Assembly (NCBI GenBank): GCA_964439885.1
Contig: CAYTPE010000018.1
Location: 1-19,492 of the forward strand
From: CAYTPE01 sp964439885
Lineage (GTDB): Bacteria; Patescibacteriota; Patescibacteriia; Magasanikbacterales; GWA2-37-8
DNA length: 19,492 bases
Direction of reading: 5' to 3'
In this document: positions 1 to 6,278 of the stretch, in pieces
Layout: each line of letters starts with the position of its first letter
Numbering within the stretch: position 1 is the first letter of the stretch
Program-made: the position numbers and the translations under genes
The notes under the pieces: model-generated
What the model was told of the DNA's origin: nothing
Databases searched by the model: none
Seen by the model: only the letters and a program-made list of their open reading frames with translations

Positions 1-2
1 GT

Positions 3-461
3 AAAGTGATGGTCTACGCACGCTTCAGTAACGTCGGCGGCATCAGCGAAACAACATCCACCAGCTTTACCGTCGTTCGCGGCGGCGCTCCAGCCGAAGT
101 GCTCGGTGAAAAAATTGTGAGCCGTCTCGATCAGTTGATTGCCATGACGAAGTTTGGCGAGAAGAGCGATAACGTGCAAGAAATGCAAACCTTGCTTAAA
201 CAAGCAGGCTACTTCACCAAGTACTTCAAACCTACCAAGTACTATGGCGCACTTACTCGTGCAGCTATTCAGAAATACCAGGCCGATCAGCTTACCGTAG
301 ATGAACTCATTGCTCAGACCAAGTACGGTCAGAACAATTATAAAGTCTACCGTTTGCAAGGTGAGCTCAAGAAACTCGGGCTTATGCCAAAAAACTGGAG
401 ACTCACATATTACTACGGTGTATCAACCAAGAAAGCCGTAGCAAGTTACCTTGCTCAATAG
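3..461 (+). CDS. Peptidoglycan-binding-like repeat protein, C-terminal part (5' truncated)
   Basis: The frame is open to the left edge, so only the C-terminal 152 residues are visible and the true start lies outside the window. The visible part begins with the end of a beta-rich domain (YARFSNVGGISETT...SFTVVRGG), then an Ala/Pro linker with AEVLGEKIVS, then two repeats of about 45 residues: KFGEKSDNVQEMQTLLKQAG... and KYGQNNYKVYRLQGELKKLG.... Each has the V..LQ..L...G pattern followed by YYG..T..A(I/V)..Y, which resembles PG_binding_1 (PF01471) repeats. This suggests a secreted or cell-wall protein that holds to peptidoglycan through its C-terminus. No catalytic domain is visible. It is followed at once by a strong terminator, so it ends its transcription unit. 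The family call is by pattern only, and the protein's full role cannot be judged from this fragment. Confidence 0.7.
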   Translation, partial: KVMVYARFSNVGGISETTSTSFTVVRGGAPAEVLGEKIVSRLDQLIAMTKFGEKSDNVQEMQTLLKQAGYFTKYFKPTKYYGALTRAAIQKYQADQLTVDELIAQTKYGQNNYKVYRLQGELKKLGLMPKNWRLTYYYGVSTKKAVASYLAQ

Positions 462-465
462 CAAT

Positions 466-498
466 AAAACTACTCCGATTCCCTCGGGGTAGTTTTTT
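466..498 (+). terminator. Rho-independent terminator after the peptidoglycan-binding-like gene
   Basis: A 13-bp stem (466-478 with 484-496, one T-G wobble) closes a 5-nt loop TTCCC. Its 3' arm runs into six T residues (493-498). It starts 5 nt after the TAG stop and separates this gene from the CAP gene. Confidence 0.9.
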
Positions 499-512
499 AT
501 TTTCGAGTATTC

Positions 513-528
513 TGCTATACTAAAGGAG
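513..528 (+). promoter_or_regulatory. Extended -10 and Shine-Dalgarno of the CAP-domain gene
   Basis: TGCTATACT (513-521) fits an extended -10 (TGnTATAAT). AAAGGAG (522-528) follows immediately, 3 nt before the ATG at 532. Transcription from this -10 would start at about 528, inside or after the Shine-Dalgarno, so the two signals cannot both be used on one transcript. Either the message is nearly leaderless, or the real promoter is elsewhere and AAAGGAG is the working ribosome site. This is one of very few clear Shine-Dalgarno sequences in the window. Confidence 0.4.
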
Positions 529-531
529 TCT

Positions 532-1746
532 ATGAAAGCAGTGTTAAAAAAATATTTCATTCCACACGAAGAAAATGATTTTCATCCGCATCTGCTGCAT
601 ACGAAGCGAGCAATTTTTTATGGTGCTCTGTTTGCGTGCATGAAGGCAGTGCTTGTGGTGTTCGCGTTGCTCTTGCCTACAGAAGCGTTTTTGATTCCCG
701 ATGTTTTGAGCGAGCAGGCCAAGCAGATAGCAGCATTCACCAATAGTGTGCGTGAACAGAAAGGTCTCGTGGCACTGAAAAGTGCCCAGGTGCTCACTCG
801 TTCGGCGAGCGCAAAGGCCGAAGACATGGCCAACAACAACTATTTTAGCCACACTGGTCCACATAAACACACCTTAGCTTACTTCCTCGGTCAGGCAGGT
901 TACAGCTATCGCGTGGCTGGAGAAAATTTGGCAATGGGTTTTTCCGACGCGCAATCGGTGGTGGACGCCTGGATCAAAAGTCCGTCACACTATAGCAATT
1001 TAATCGATACCGATTTTTCGGAAATTGGTGTTGGCGTGGAAGCGGGGTATTACAATGGTCAGCCCACCGTGTACGTAGCGCAACATTTTGGTGATCCCAC
1101 CAAAAAGTCGGTTTCGGTAGAAGTTAGCACATCAACAGTCGCGGTTTCAGCTCCCGGGCATGTCGTGAGTGCACCTACTCAGGTTGCCGGTGAGAAAATC
1201 GTTTCCACCAGCTCAGTAGCTGGGGGCGGAGTAGTGTATTTCGATCGTGACATCTCTCGAGTATATTGGATGGAAACAGCCAATGGAACTAAATTCGATG
1301 TACGGGCGCGTATTGCTGGCCCAGTTCAGTCCGCTATGGTGCTCGTGCAGAATTATCCTATCGAACTGCGTCGCACCGGTGCCGACGATATGTATGCCGG
1401 TTCCATTACGGTGAATGAACCGGTCGATACTTTCTTCAATCCTGTTATCACTCCTGGCATTACAATACGTGGAGCGCTCGGCGATACTACCCAAGACACA
1501 ATTGATTGGTTTGATATCAAGATAGCAGGGAAGAGCCCAATTCAAAAATATCTGCAGGCCAAGCAGCTACTCAGCCCAATTACCAATATTTTTTCAGTTT
1601 CCCGTGTTATTTATTGGGGATTCCTCATTTTGTTCGCAGGCGCACTGATTGTTAATATCGTGGTAGAAATTCGCAAGCAGCATTATCATATTATCGCACA
1701 GACCCTGCTTATCATAGCGTTTTTGGGGTGGTTGTTGTGGATCTGA
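532..1746 (+). CDS. Membrane-anchored CAP (SCP/PR1, YkwD-like) domain protein
   Basis: This 404-residue protein has a CAP superfamily domain on the outer side of the membrane. Residues 1-26 are a charged cytoplasmic tail with FIPHEENDFHPH. A hydrophobic stretch at about 27-56 is a signal anchor. The CAP domain at about 62-190 shows YFSHTGP, GENLAMG, AWIKSPSHYSNLI, IGVG and YVAQHFG, the hallmark CAP signatures. A Ser/Thr/Val-rich linker contains QVAGEKIVS, then comes a beta-rich region (about 230-330), and two C-terminal membrane helices lie at about 357-379 and 386-403. Bacterial CAP proteins are secreted or anchored, and their biochemical role is mostly unproven, so no reaction is assigned. 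The start is fixed by AAAGGAG just upstream. The gene is isolated by terminators on both sides, and its linker echoes the AEVLGEKIVS peptide of the gene before it. Confidence 0.85.
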   Translation: MKAVLKKYFIPHEENDFHPHLLHTKRAIFYGALFACMKAVLVVFALLLPTEAFLIPDVLSEQAKQIAAFTNSVREQKGLVALKSAQVLTRSASAKAEDMANNNYFSHTGPHKHTLAYFLGQAGYSYRVAGENLAMGFSDAQSVVDAWIKSPSHYSNLIDTDFSEIGVGVEAGYYNGQPTVYVAQHFGDPTKKSVSVEVSTSTVAVSAPGHVVSAPTQVAGEKIVSTSSVAGGGVVYFDRDISRVYWMETANGTKFDVRARIAGPVQSAMVLVQNYPIELRRTGADDMYAGSITVNEPVDTFFNPVITPGITIRGALGDTTQDTIDWFDIKIAGKSPIQKYLQAKQLLSPITNIFSVSRVIYWGFLILFAGALIVNIVVEIRKQHYHIIAQTLLIIAFLGWLLWI

Positions 1747-1783
1747 GTATTGTAAATAAAAGATTTTAAGATTAGAAGATTAA

Positions 1784-1813
1784 CAATCGCCCCTATACGG
1801 GCGGTTGCTTTTT
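1784..1813 (+). terminator. Rho-independent terminator after the CAP gene
   Basis: A 9-bp stem pairs CAATCGCCC (1784-1792) with GGGCGGTTG (1799-1807), with one T-G wobble and a 6-nt loop. A single C precedes five T residues (1809-1813). It lies 37 nt after the CAP stop. Confidence 0.85.
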
Positions 1814-1830
1814 AGTAATGCTTTTGTTAA

Positions 1831-1836
1831 TATAAT
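1831..1836 (+). promoter_or_regulatory. Candidate -10 for aspS
   Basis: A perfect TATAAT lies after the CAP terminator and 45 nt before the aspS ATG. No good -35 is present at the usual spacing; TTGCTT at 1805-1810 is 20 nt away. The right arm of the inverted repeat would lie in the 5' leader. In an AT-rich spacer a TATAAT by chance is possible. Confidence 0.4.
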
Positions 1837-1881
1837 CAACACAACAATCTTTTAATCTTATAATCTTTTATTCTGTTTTGT

Positions 1882-3231
1882 ATGACTGAGCGAACACTGG
1901 CTGTGGAGTCTGCCAAAAAAATCGGGGAGGAAGTTGTTCTCAGTGGTTGGATCAACGCCCGTCGCAATATGGGAAAAATTGTGTTTTTGGATGTTCGTGA
2001 TCGCAGCGGTATTGTACAGGTTGTAGGTGTTCCCAGCGAACTGGATGAAGCGTCCAATGAGAAGCTCAAAGAGGTTCGCCCAGAGTGGGTGGTAGAGATT
2101 CGCGGCGTCGTGAATCAGCGCGGCGCCAAACAACAGAATCCAGACATGCCCACCGGCATGATAGAGATCTTGATGAAAGAGCTCGCCGTCTTATCCGTGG
2201 CCGAACCGCTGCCGCTTGATTTGGAAGACGAGAAGATCGGTCTCGATGTGTATCTTGACCATCTGCCCATTACGCTCCGCAGCGAACGCGGTCGTGAAAT
2301 CTTCAAAGTGCAAGAAACAATTATTCAGTCCTTTCGTGAAGCCCTGAACGCCGAACAGTTCACCGAATTCCAAACGCCAGTTTTAGTTGGTGGCGATGCC
2401 GAAGGTGGTTCAGCCGTGTTTGATGTTGATTATTTTTACAATCAAAAAGCGCACCTCGCCACCAGTCCACAGCTCTACAAGCAGATCATGACCGGTATTT
2501 TCGAACGCGTGTTTACCACTGCCAAAGTATTTCGCGCCGAGAAAAGCGCTACCACACGACATCTCAGCGAAATTGTGCAGATGGATTTTGAGATGGGGTT
2601 TGTGAACGATCAGTATGATGTCATGGCCATGCTTGAAAAAGTGATTAAGCATATTATGAAGCGTGCCAGCGAAAAACACGCTGATATTTTTAAACGACGT
2701 GGTGTGGCGTTGCCACTTGTTCCGGAAAAGTTTCCTATCCTTAAGTTGCACGAAGCACATGATATTTTGGGCGTCCCTCACGGGAGCGACATGGAGCCAG
2801 AGCATGAACGCGCGATTTGTGAATGGGCGAAGAAAGAGCATGGTTCAGACTTCGTATTTATTACTCATTTCCCCACTGCCGCCCGCGCGTGGTATACCTA
2901 TGAAGAACCGAGCGAAGCGCCGTTCTCGCGCGGTTTTGATCTGTTGTTCCGCGGACTCGAAATCAATAGTGGCGCACAGCGCGTTCATAACTACGCGGAA
3001 CTAGTAGAAAGAATTAAAGGCCGCGGTCTTGATCCCGAAAAGTTTTCGTTTTATCTTGAAGCGTTTAAGCACGGTATGCCGCCACATGGCGGATGCTCTA
3101 CTGGCCTCGAGCGTATTACCGCGCGTCTGCTCGATATACCGAATATTAAAGAGGCAGTATTATTCCCACGCGATTTGAATCGCATTGATCTGCAGCTCAA
3201 TCCACCCGAGCACAAACAGCATGTTGAATAA
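1882..3231 (+). CDS. aspS: Aspartate--tRNA ligase, archaeal type, probably non-discriminating (Asp/Asn)
   Basis: This class II synthetase charges tRNA with aspartate. At 449 residues it is far shorter than the bacterial AspRS (about 590) and lacks the GAD insertion. It matches the archaeal/eukaryotic AspRS plan: an OB-fold anticodon domain (about 1-105, starting near VVLSGWINARR), then a catalytic core with ATSPQLYKQIM, motif 2 FRAEKSATTRHLSEIVQMDFEM (from about 217), RGFDLLFRGLEINSGAQR, GMPPHGGCSTGLERI (motif 3, about 398-412) and NIKEAVLFPRD. Residue N25 sits where archaeal tRNA-Asp-specific enzymes have the second Trp of a GWxW motif. From memory of that family, loss of this Trp goes with charging tRNA-Asn as well, which would require GatCAB to finish Asn-tRNA. 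Asparaginyl-tRNA synthetase is the alternative, but RGFDLLF...G.QR and the overall pattern favour AspRS. There is no Shine-Dalgarno. The 3' end overlaps scpA. Confidence 0.88.
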   Translation: MTERTLAVESAKKIGEEVVLSGWINARRNMGKIVFLDVRDRSGIVQVVGVPSELDEASNEKLKEVRPEWVVEIRGVVNQRGAKQQNPDMPTGMIEILMKELAVLSVAEPLPLDLEDEKIGLDVYLDHLPITLRSERGREIFKVQETIIQSFREALNAEQFTEFQTPVLVGGDAEGGSAVFDVDYFYNQKAHLATSPQLYKQIMTGIFERVFTTAKVFRAEKSATTRHLSEIVQMDFEMGFVNDQYDVMAMLEKVIKHIMKRASEKHADIFKRRGVALPLVPEKFPILKLHEAHDILGVPHGSDMEPEHERAICEWAKKEHGSDFVFITHFPTAARAWYTYEEPSEAPFSRGFDLLFRGLEINSGAQRVHNYAELVERIKGRGLDPEKFSFYLEAFKHGMPPHGGCSTGLERITARLLDIPNIKEAVLFPRDLNRIDLQLNPPEHKQHVE

Positions 3232-3913
3232 TATCAAACTCGACAAATTCGAAGGCCCGCTTGACCTCCTCCTGAACTTAATTGAACAGGAGGAGCTTAG
3301 TATTACCGAGGTTTCAATCGCCACGGTCACCGATCAATTTTTTCAGTATTTGAACTCGCTCGATGAAAATCGCTCCGAAGAGCTGGCTGATTTCCTCGTC
3401 GTAGCTACCAAGCTCGTGTATCTCAAAAGTAAACACCTGTTACCGTATTTGTACCCGGAAGAAAACGAAGGACCGTCGCTTGCGGATCAGCTCAAGCTCT
3501 ACAAAAAGTACGCGGACGCGAGTAAGGTGGTTGAAAAAATGTGGCAATCTGATACACTAGCGTACGGCAGGCTTGAGCCGCCGACCACAGTGGAAGGATT
3601 TTTGATGCCAAGTAACGCGGAAGCGGGTAGTTTGCACCGCGCGTTTCTGGTTCTACTCAAAAAAATTCAGCCGCCCAAGCCACTGCCACAGGTGCACATC
3701 GATCGTACCGTTTCGATAAAGCAAAAAATTCAATCTATCTACGAAGCTGTTCAAAAATTGAAGAAGCTCAGCTTCGAAGATATTGTGGAAAACAGCGAAA
3801 GTAAAACTGAGGTTATTGTGAGTTTTCTGGCCCTACTTGAACTCGTGAAACAGGAAAAAGTATACATTGAACAGCCGGAAGCGTTTGAGGAGATGAGTAT
3901 AAAAAAAGTGTAA
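3221..3913 (+). CDS. scpA: Segregation and condensation protein A
   Basis: ScpA is the kleisin subunit that bridges the Smc ATPase dimer and works with ScpB in chromosome condensation and segregation. The 230-residue product carries the kleisin N-terminal signature FEGPLDLLL (residues 10-18) followed by EEL...ITEVSIATVTDQFFQYL, then the ADFLVVATKLVYLKSKHLLP helix. It ends with the winged-helix region VSFLALLELVKQEKVYIEQPEAFEEM. The length is normal for the family. The ATG at 3221 is chosen because MLNNIKLDKFEGPLDLL begins as family members do. It overlaps the aspS stop by 11 nt, which suggests translational coupling; an upstream in-frame extension would lie wholly inside aspS. scpB follows after 136 nt occupied by an interspersed repeat. 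Confidence 0.93.
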   Translation: MLNNIKLDKFEGPLDLLLNLIEQEELSITEVSIATVTDQFFQYLNSLDENRSEELADFLVVATKLVYLKSKHLLPYLYPEENEGPSLADQLKLYKKYADASKVVEKMWQSDTLAYGRLEPPTTVEGFLMPSNAEAGSLHRAFLVLLKKIQPPKPLPQVHIDRTVSIKQKIQSIYEAVQKLKKLSFEDIVENSESKTEVIVSFLALLELVKQEKVYIEQPEAFEEMSIKKV

Positions 3914-3920
3914 TCTGGGT

Positions 3921-4041
3921 TGTCATCCCGAGAGAGTCCTGACCGGTCTGCGCAGACAGATTCGCATCAGGACGACGAGGGAGCTAGTTCGGGTTACCAC
4001 ACCAGATTTCTCACCCCTGTGACGGGGGATTCGAAATGACA
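3921..4041. repeat. Interspersed palindromic element (TGTCAT...ATGACA ends) between scpA and scpB
   Basis: The element begins TGTCATCCCGAG and ends TTCGAAATGACA, which are imperfect inverted ends. Inside the left half is a nested hairpin: GTCCTGA (3936-3942) pairs with TCAGGAC (3967-3973) around the perfect palindrome GTCTGCGCAGAC (3946-3957). The right half, AGATTTCTC...CTGTGACG...TCGAAATGACA (4004-4041), closely matches 10373-10400. The left end matches 9872-9883 and the two copies inside valS. It fills nearly all of the scpA-scpB spacer and ends 8 nt before the scpB ATG. Confidence 0.75.
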
Positions 4042-4049
4042 GTGTATAT

Positions 4050-4601
4050 ATGTCCTTAGCAAATCAATTAGAAAGCATTTTGTTCGTCGCATCCAAGCCT
4101 TTGTCGGTCAAACGCATGGCCAAAGTTTTGAATTGTTCTGATGATGCGATTATTTCCGAACTACAGACACTGTTCGAAAAATATGCTGCTGCCAATTCTG
4201 GTATCGTCCTTCTCAATAATAATGACGAATGGCAAATGGTCAGCAATCCAGAGAATAGGGGTGTGGCGGAAAATTTTGTGAAAGCCGAAATTTCGGGCGA
4301 ACTCACAAGACCGCAGCTTGAAACGCTCACAGTAGTTGCCTACTGTGGCCCAATCACGAAGCCAGAGCTCGACCAGCTGCGCGGCGTGAACTGCGCGCTT
4401 ATTTTACGCAATCTTATGATACGGGGGCTGGTGAAAGAAAGCGATGACTCGTCCGAACTCCTTCCGAAGTACGAGGTCACTATGGATTTTGTGCGGCACC
4501 TCGGTCTCCAGACAGTGCAGGAGCTACCTGATTTCAATGAATTACATCAGCATCAGTTCGTACAGAACATACTTGATGAAACTCTAAATACAAAACCCTA
4601 A
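4050..4601 (+). CDS. scpB: Segregation and condensation protein B
   Basis: ScpB is the partner of ScpA in the Smc condensin complex, where dimers of two winged-helix domains bind the ScpA middle region. The 183-residue product starts with LANQLESILFVASKPLSVKRMAKVL, the typical first winged helix. Its strongest family signature is ELTRPQLETLTVVAYCGPITKPELDQLRGV (from about residue 84), followed by the ILRNLMIRGLV recognition helix. The length fits ScpB. The ATG at 4050 is 8 nt after the end of the interspersed repeat, and there is no Shine-Dalgarno. The TAA stop lies inside the left arm of the next inverted repeat. It is presumably cotranscribed with scpA. Confidence 0.93.
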   Translation: MSLANQLESILFVASKPLSVKRMAKVLNCSDDAIISELQTLFEKYAAANSGIVLLNNNDEWQMVSNPENRGVAENFVKAEISGELTRPQLETLTVVAYCGPITKPELDQLRGVNCALILRNLMIRGLVKESDDSSELLPKYEVTMDFVRHLGLQTVQELPDFNELHQHQFVQNILDETLNTKP

Positions 4602-4691
4602 ATTCTAAACAAATTCAAAATGCAAATTTTTCAAATACAAAATTGGTTTGAACATTTGGTATTTTTTCATTTGAATTTGTTTAGGATTTAG
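4598..4691. repeat. Inverted word repeat between scpB and the D,D-carboxypeptidase gene
   Basis: Arms 4598-4619 and 4670-4691 (22 nt each) are reverse complements at 21 of 22 positions, built on a CTAAATTCTAAAC/AAATTC pattern. The scpB stop codon lies inside the left arm. The 50 nt between the arms is AT-rich with further AAATT/ATTTG words. A degenerate extra copy of TTAGGATTT continues to 4711, and its AGGA, 8 nt before the ATG, may serve as a weak ribosome site for the next gene. Confidence 0.8.
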
Positions 4692-4715
4692 AACTTAGAG
4701 CTTAGGATTTTTACT

Positions 4716-5738
4716 ATGAATTCTCGTTGGTCCAATTTTCTTTCTTCATTTGGCATGATGCTTATCGGTGTCGTTTTGCTTTTTGTTGGTTCGATAAAGT
4801 TTACCGCGCGGCCGGTCCAATCGTTTGTTGCTCGGCTCCCCGTATCTCATCCACGCAATGCGGTGGTGGGGGGCGACGTCCAATATGTGGTATTACCTGT
4901 GAGCAAACCAACCGTCCCACTCGCCAAAGATACCAGTACGTTTCCCGGCAGGCTCAGTGCCGAGGCTGCTTTAGTAGTAGACGACGAAAGCAACACTGTT
5001 TTGTTCAAGAAAAATGCCGAAGCCATCCGACCGCTTGCGAGCCTGTCGAAGCTTATGAGCTCGCTGGTCTTAAGCGACATGCCGCTCAATTGGAGCAGCT
5101 CCACGGTGCTCACGAGCGACGATATTGAGGGGGGAGACCACCATGTCAATGCCGGTGAAGCTTATACACTCGATGATTTGTGGCATATCGGGCTCATTGG
5201 ATCGTCAAATAATTCTATCGAAGCGCTGGTCAAAGCAGCGGGAACAGACGATGGAGGGTTTTCAATCCTCATGAATAGAAAATCCGAAGAGCTGGGTTTG
5301 CTCAGCATGCATTTTTTGGAACCAACCGGCCTCAACAGCGGCAATGTGGGCAGCGCTATCGATATTGCTCGCTTGCTCAAAGAAGCGCTTAAGGTTGACA
5401 AGATTTATCACACACTCCAAATCGGTGAATACTACGCCACACCGCTCAATGGGGGCAAGAAACGCCGCGTGTGGACGACCAACTGGCTTTTGACCAACTG
5501 GGTGCCGAGCTCATTTAGCAAAGATGATATTGTGGGTAAAACTGGTTTTATCGACGAATCGGGCTACAATTTCGCGGTTCGCCTGGTAGACCAAAAACAC
5601 AACCACGCTTTACGTATCGTCGTGCTCGGCGCGGATACGAACGAAGCTCGTTTTAGCGAGGCGCGTGATTTAGCCAACTGGACCTTCAACCATTATGTAT
5701 GGCCTGATCAAGAGGGGTATGAGAAGTTGGTTGAATGA
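4716..5738 (+). CDS. D-alanyl-D-alanine carboxypeptidase (peptidase S11, penicillin-binding protein)
   Basis: This serine D,D-peptidase trims the terminal D-Ala of peptidoglycan stem peptides outside the membrane. The 340-residue product has an N-terminal membrane anchor (about 9-29), a linker, and then an S11 domain from about residue 78 (LSAEAALVVDDESNTVLFKKNAE). All three active-site motifs are intact: S-x-x-K at 109-112 (SLSK), S-x-N at 163-165 (SSN) and K-T-G at 275-277. LEPTGLNSGNVGSA also fits. There is no amphipathic C-terminal anchor or PBP5-type C-terminal domain, so it is held by the N-terminal helix only. The ATG is preceded by AGGA at 8 nt. It ends just before the assembly gap, so its link to the next gene is not certain. 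It is dacA/dacF-like, but the subtype cannot be set. Confidence 0.9.
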   Translation: MNSRWSNFLSSFGMMLIGVVLLFVGSIKFTARPVQSFVARLPVSHPRNAVVGGDVQYVVLPVSKPTVPLAKDTSTFPGRLSAEAALVVDDESNTVLFKKNAEAIRPLASLSKLMSSLVLSDMPLNWSSSTVLTSDDIEGGDHHVNAGEAYTLDDLWHIGLIGSSNNSIEALVKAAGTDDGGFSILMNRKSEELGLLSMHFLEPTGLNSGNVGSAIDIARLLKEALKVDKIYHTLQIGEYYATPLNGGKKRRVWTTNWLLTNWVPSSFSKDDIVGKTGFIDESGYNFAVRLVDQKHNHALRIVVLGADTNEARFSEARDLANWTFNHYVWPDQEGYEKLVE

Positions 5739-5746
5739 TTAATAAA

Positions 5747-5846
5747 NNNNNNNNNNNNNNNNNNNNNNNNNNNNNNNNNNNNNNNNNNNNNNNNNNNNNN
5801 NNNNNNNNNNNNNNNNNNNNNNNNNNNNNNNNNNNNNNNNNNNNNN
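5747..5846. other. Assembly gap of 100 N
   Basis: A run of exactly 100 N is a conventional gap of unknown length. It runs directly into a 7-nt tandem array, which is the likely reason the assembly broke here. The true distance between the carboxypeptidase and DUF4342 genes is unknown. Confidence 0.98.
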
Positions 5847-5909
5847 GAGTAAAGAGTAAAGAGTAAAGAGTAAAGAGTAAAGAGTAAAGAGTAAAGAGTA
5901 AAGAGTAAT
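5847..5909. repeat. Tandem array of GAGTAAA (8 exact copies plus one variant)
   Basis: Eight exact GAGTAAA units (5847-5902) are followed by GAGTAAT (5903-5909). The array begins at the N gap, so the real copy number is unknown and probably larger. It ends 9 nt before the ATG of the DUF4342 gene. Each unit offers a purine-rich AAAGAG that could act as a weak ribosome site, so a change in copy number could alter expression. Confidence 0.95.
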
Positions 5910-5918
5910 AACCATACT

Positions 5919-6158
5919 ATGAGCCAAGAGGAATTCAAATTATCTGGGGAAGAAATCGTCAAAAAAGTAAAAGAAATTATCAAAGCGGGGAACGCGCGGA
6001 AGATTATTATTAAAAACGAGGAGGGGAAAACGCTCATTGAGATTCCGCTTACCTTTGCCGTGGTTGGCGCCGTGATCGCCCCGGTGCTAGCCGCAGTCGG
6101 CGCGCTCGCTGCCATTCTCACACACGGCACGATTGTGGTAGAGAAGAAGGATGAGTAG
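5919..6158 (+). CDS. DUF4342 small membrane-associated protein
   Basis: A 79-residue protein that matches the DUF4342 pattern as remembered. The N-terminal amphipathic part is GEEIVKKVKEIIKAGNARKIIIKNEEGKTLIEIPL. A glycine/alanine-rich hydrophobic segment follows (about residues 44-68, TFAVVGAVIAPVLAAVGALA). It ends with a short charged tail TIVVEKKDE. The family has no established function that I know of. The single hydrophobic segment suggests membrane association, though DUF4342 members are predicted from sequence only. The ATG at 5919 follows the GAGTAAA array with no separate promoter visible. The upstream neighbour is unknown because of the gap, and pgk follows from its own promoter. 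Confidence 0.8.
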   Translation: MSQEEFKLSGEEIVKKVKEIIKAGNARKIIIKNEEGKTLIEIPLTFAVVGAVIAPVLAAVGALAAILTHGTIVVEKKDE

Positions 6159-6170
6159 AAGTGTGCTATC

Positions 6171-6191
6171 ATGCTGAATTTATTTCAGCAT
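6171..6191. other. Hairpin between the DUF4342 gene and pgk
   Basis: ATGCTGAA (6171-6178) and TTCAGCAT (6184-6191) form a perfect 8-bp stem with a 5-nt loop, 13 nt after the DUF4342 stop. CCGG follows rather than a T-tract, so it is not a standard terminator. It could protect the 3' end of the message or be a protein-binding palindrome. Confidence 0.5.
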
Positions 6192-6218
6192 CCGGACAGG
6201 CACTGAAGTAAGTATAGG

Positions 6219-6248
6219 GTGACAGTTGATTTAAAAATATGGTATACT
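6219..6248 (+). promoter_or_regulatory. Promoter of pgk
   Basis: GTGACA (6219-6224) serves as a -35, an 18-nt spacer follows, then extended -10 TGGTATACT (6240-6248). The predicted start of transcription is near 6255, about 24 nt before the ATG. The 13 bases ATATGGTATACTA (6237-6249) recur exactly at the eno promoter. Confidence 0.7.
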
Positions 6249-6250
6249 AC

Positions 6251-6276
6251 CGGATGTCCAAGCGGCATCCGTTTTT
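6251..6276 (+). promoter_or_regulatory. Hairpin with T-tract just before the pgk start
   Basis: CGGATG (6251-6256) pairs with CATCCG (6266-6271) over a 9-nt loop and is followed by TTTTT (6272-6276), 2 nt before the ATG. It resembles a weak intrinsic terminator. A transcript from the predicted promoter would begin inside the left arm and could not form the full stem. Read-through from the DUF4342 gene could form it, so it may insulate pgk from upstream transcription. Confidence 0.4.
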
Positions 6277-6278
6277 GT

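Larger units (their letters stand above)
1757..1870. repeat. Inverted word repeat around the CAP terminator and aspS promoter region
   Basis: Two 25-nt AT-rich arms, 1757-1781 and 1846-1870, are reverse complements at 23 of 25 positions. Each is built from an AAGATT-type word repeated three times. The 64 nt between the arms hold the CAP terminator and a TATAAT. The right arm ends 11 nt before the aspS ATG. Confidence 0.8.

Noticed and set aside
532..1746. Alternative genetic code with TGA as glycine (Gracilibacteria/Absconditabacteria)
   Set aside because: The CAP and carboxypeptidase genes end at TGA at the expected lengths, and no recognised gene contains an internal in-frame TGA.
5847..5909. 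CRISPR array
   Set aside because: The 7-nt units are contiguous with no spacers, and there are no cas genes in the window.
5708..6172. Minus-strand frame across the N gap encoding LLFTLYS repeats
   Set aside because: It exists only because the 7-nt array and the N run contain no stops. The plus-strand DUF4342 gene accounts for the rest.
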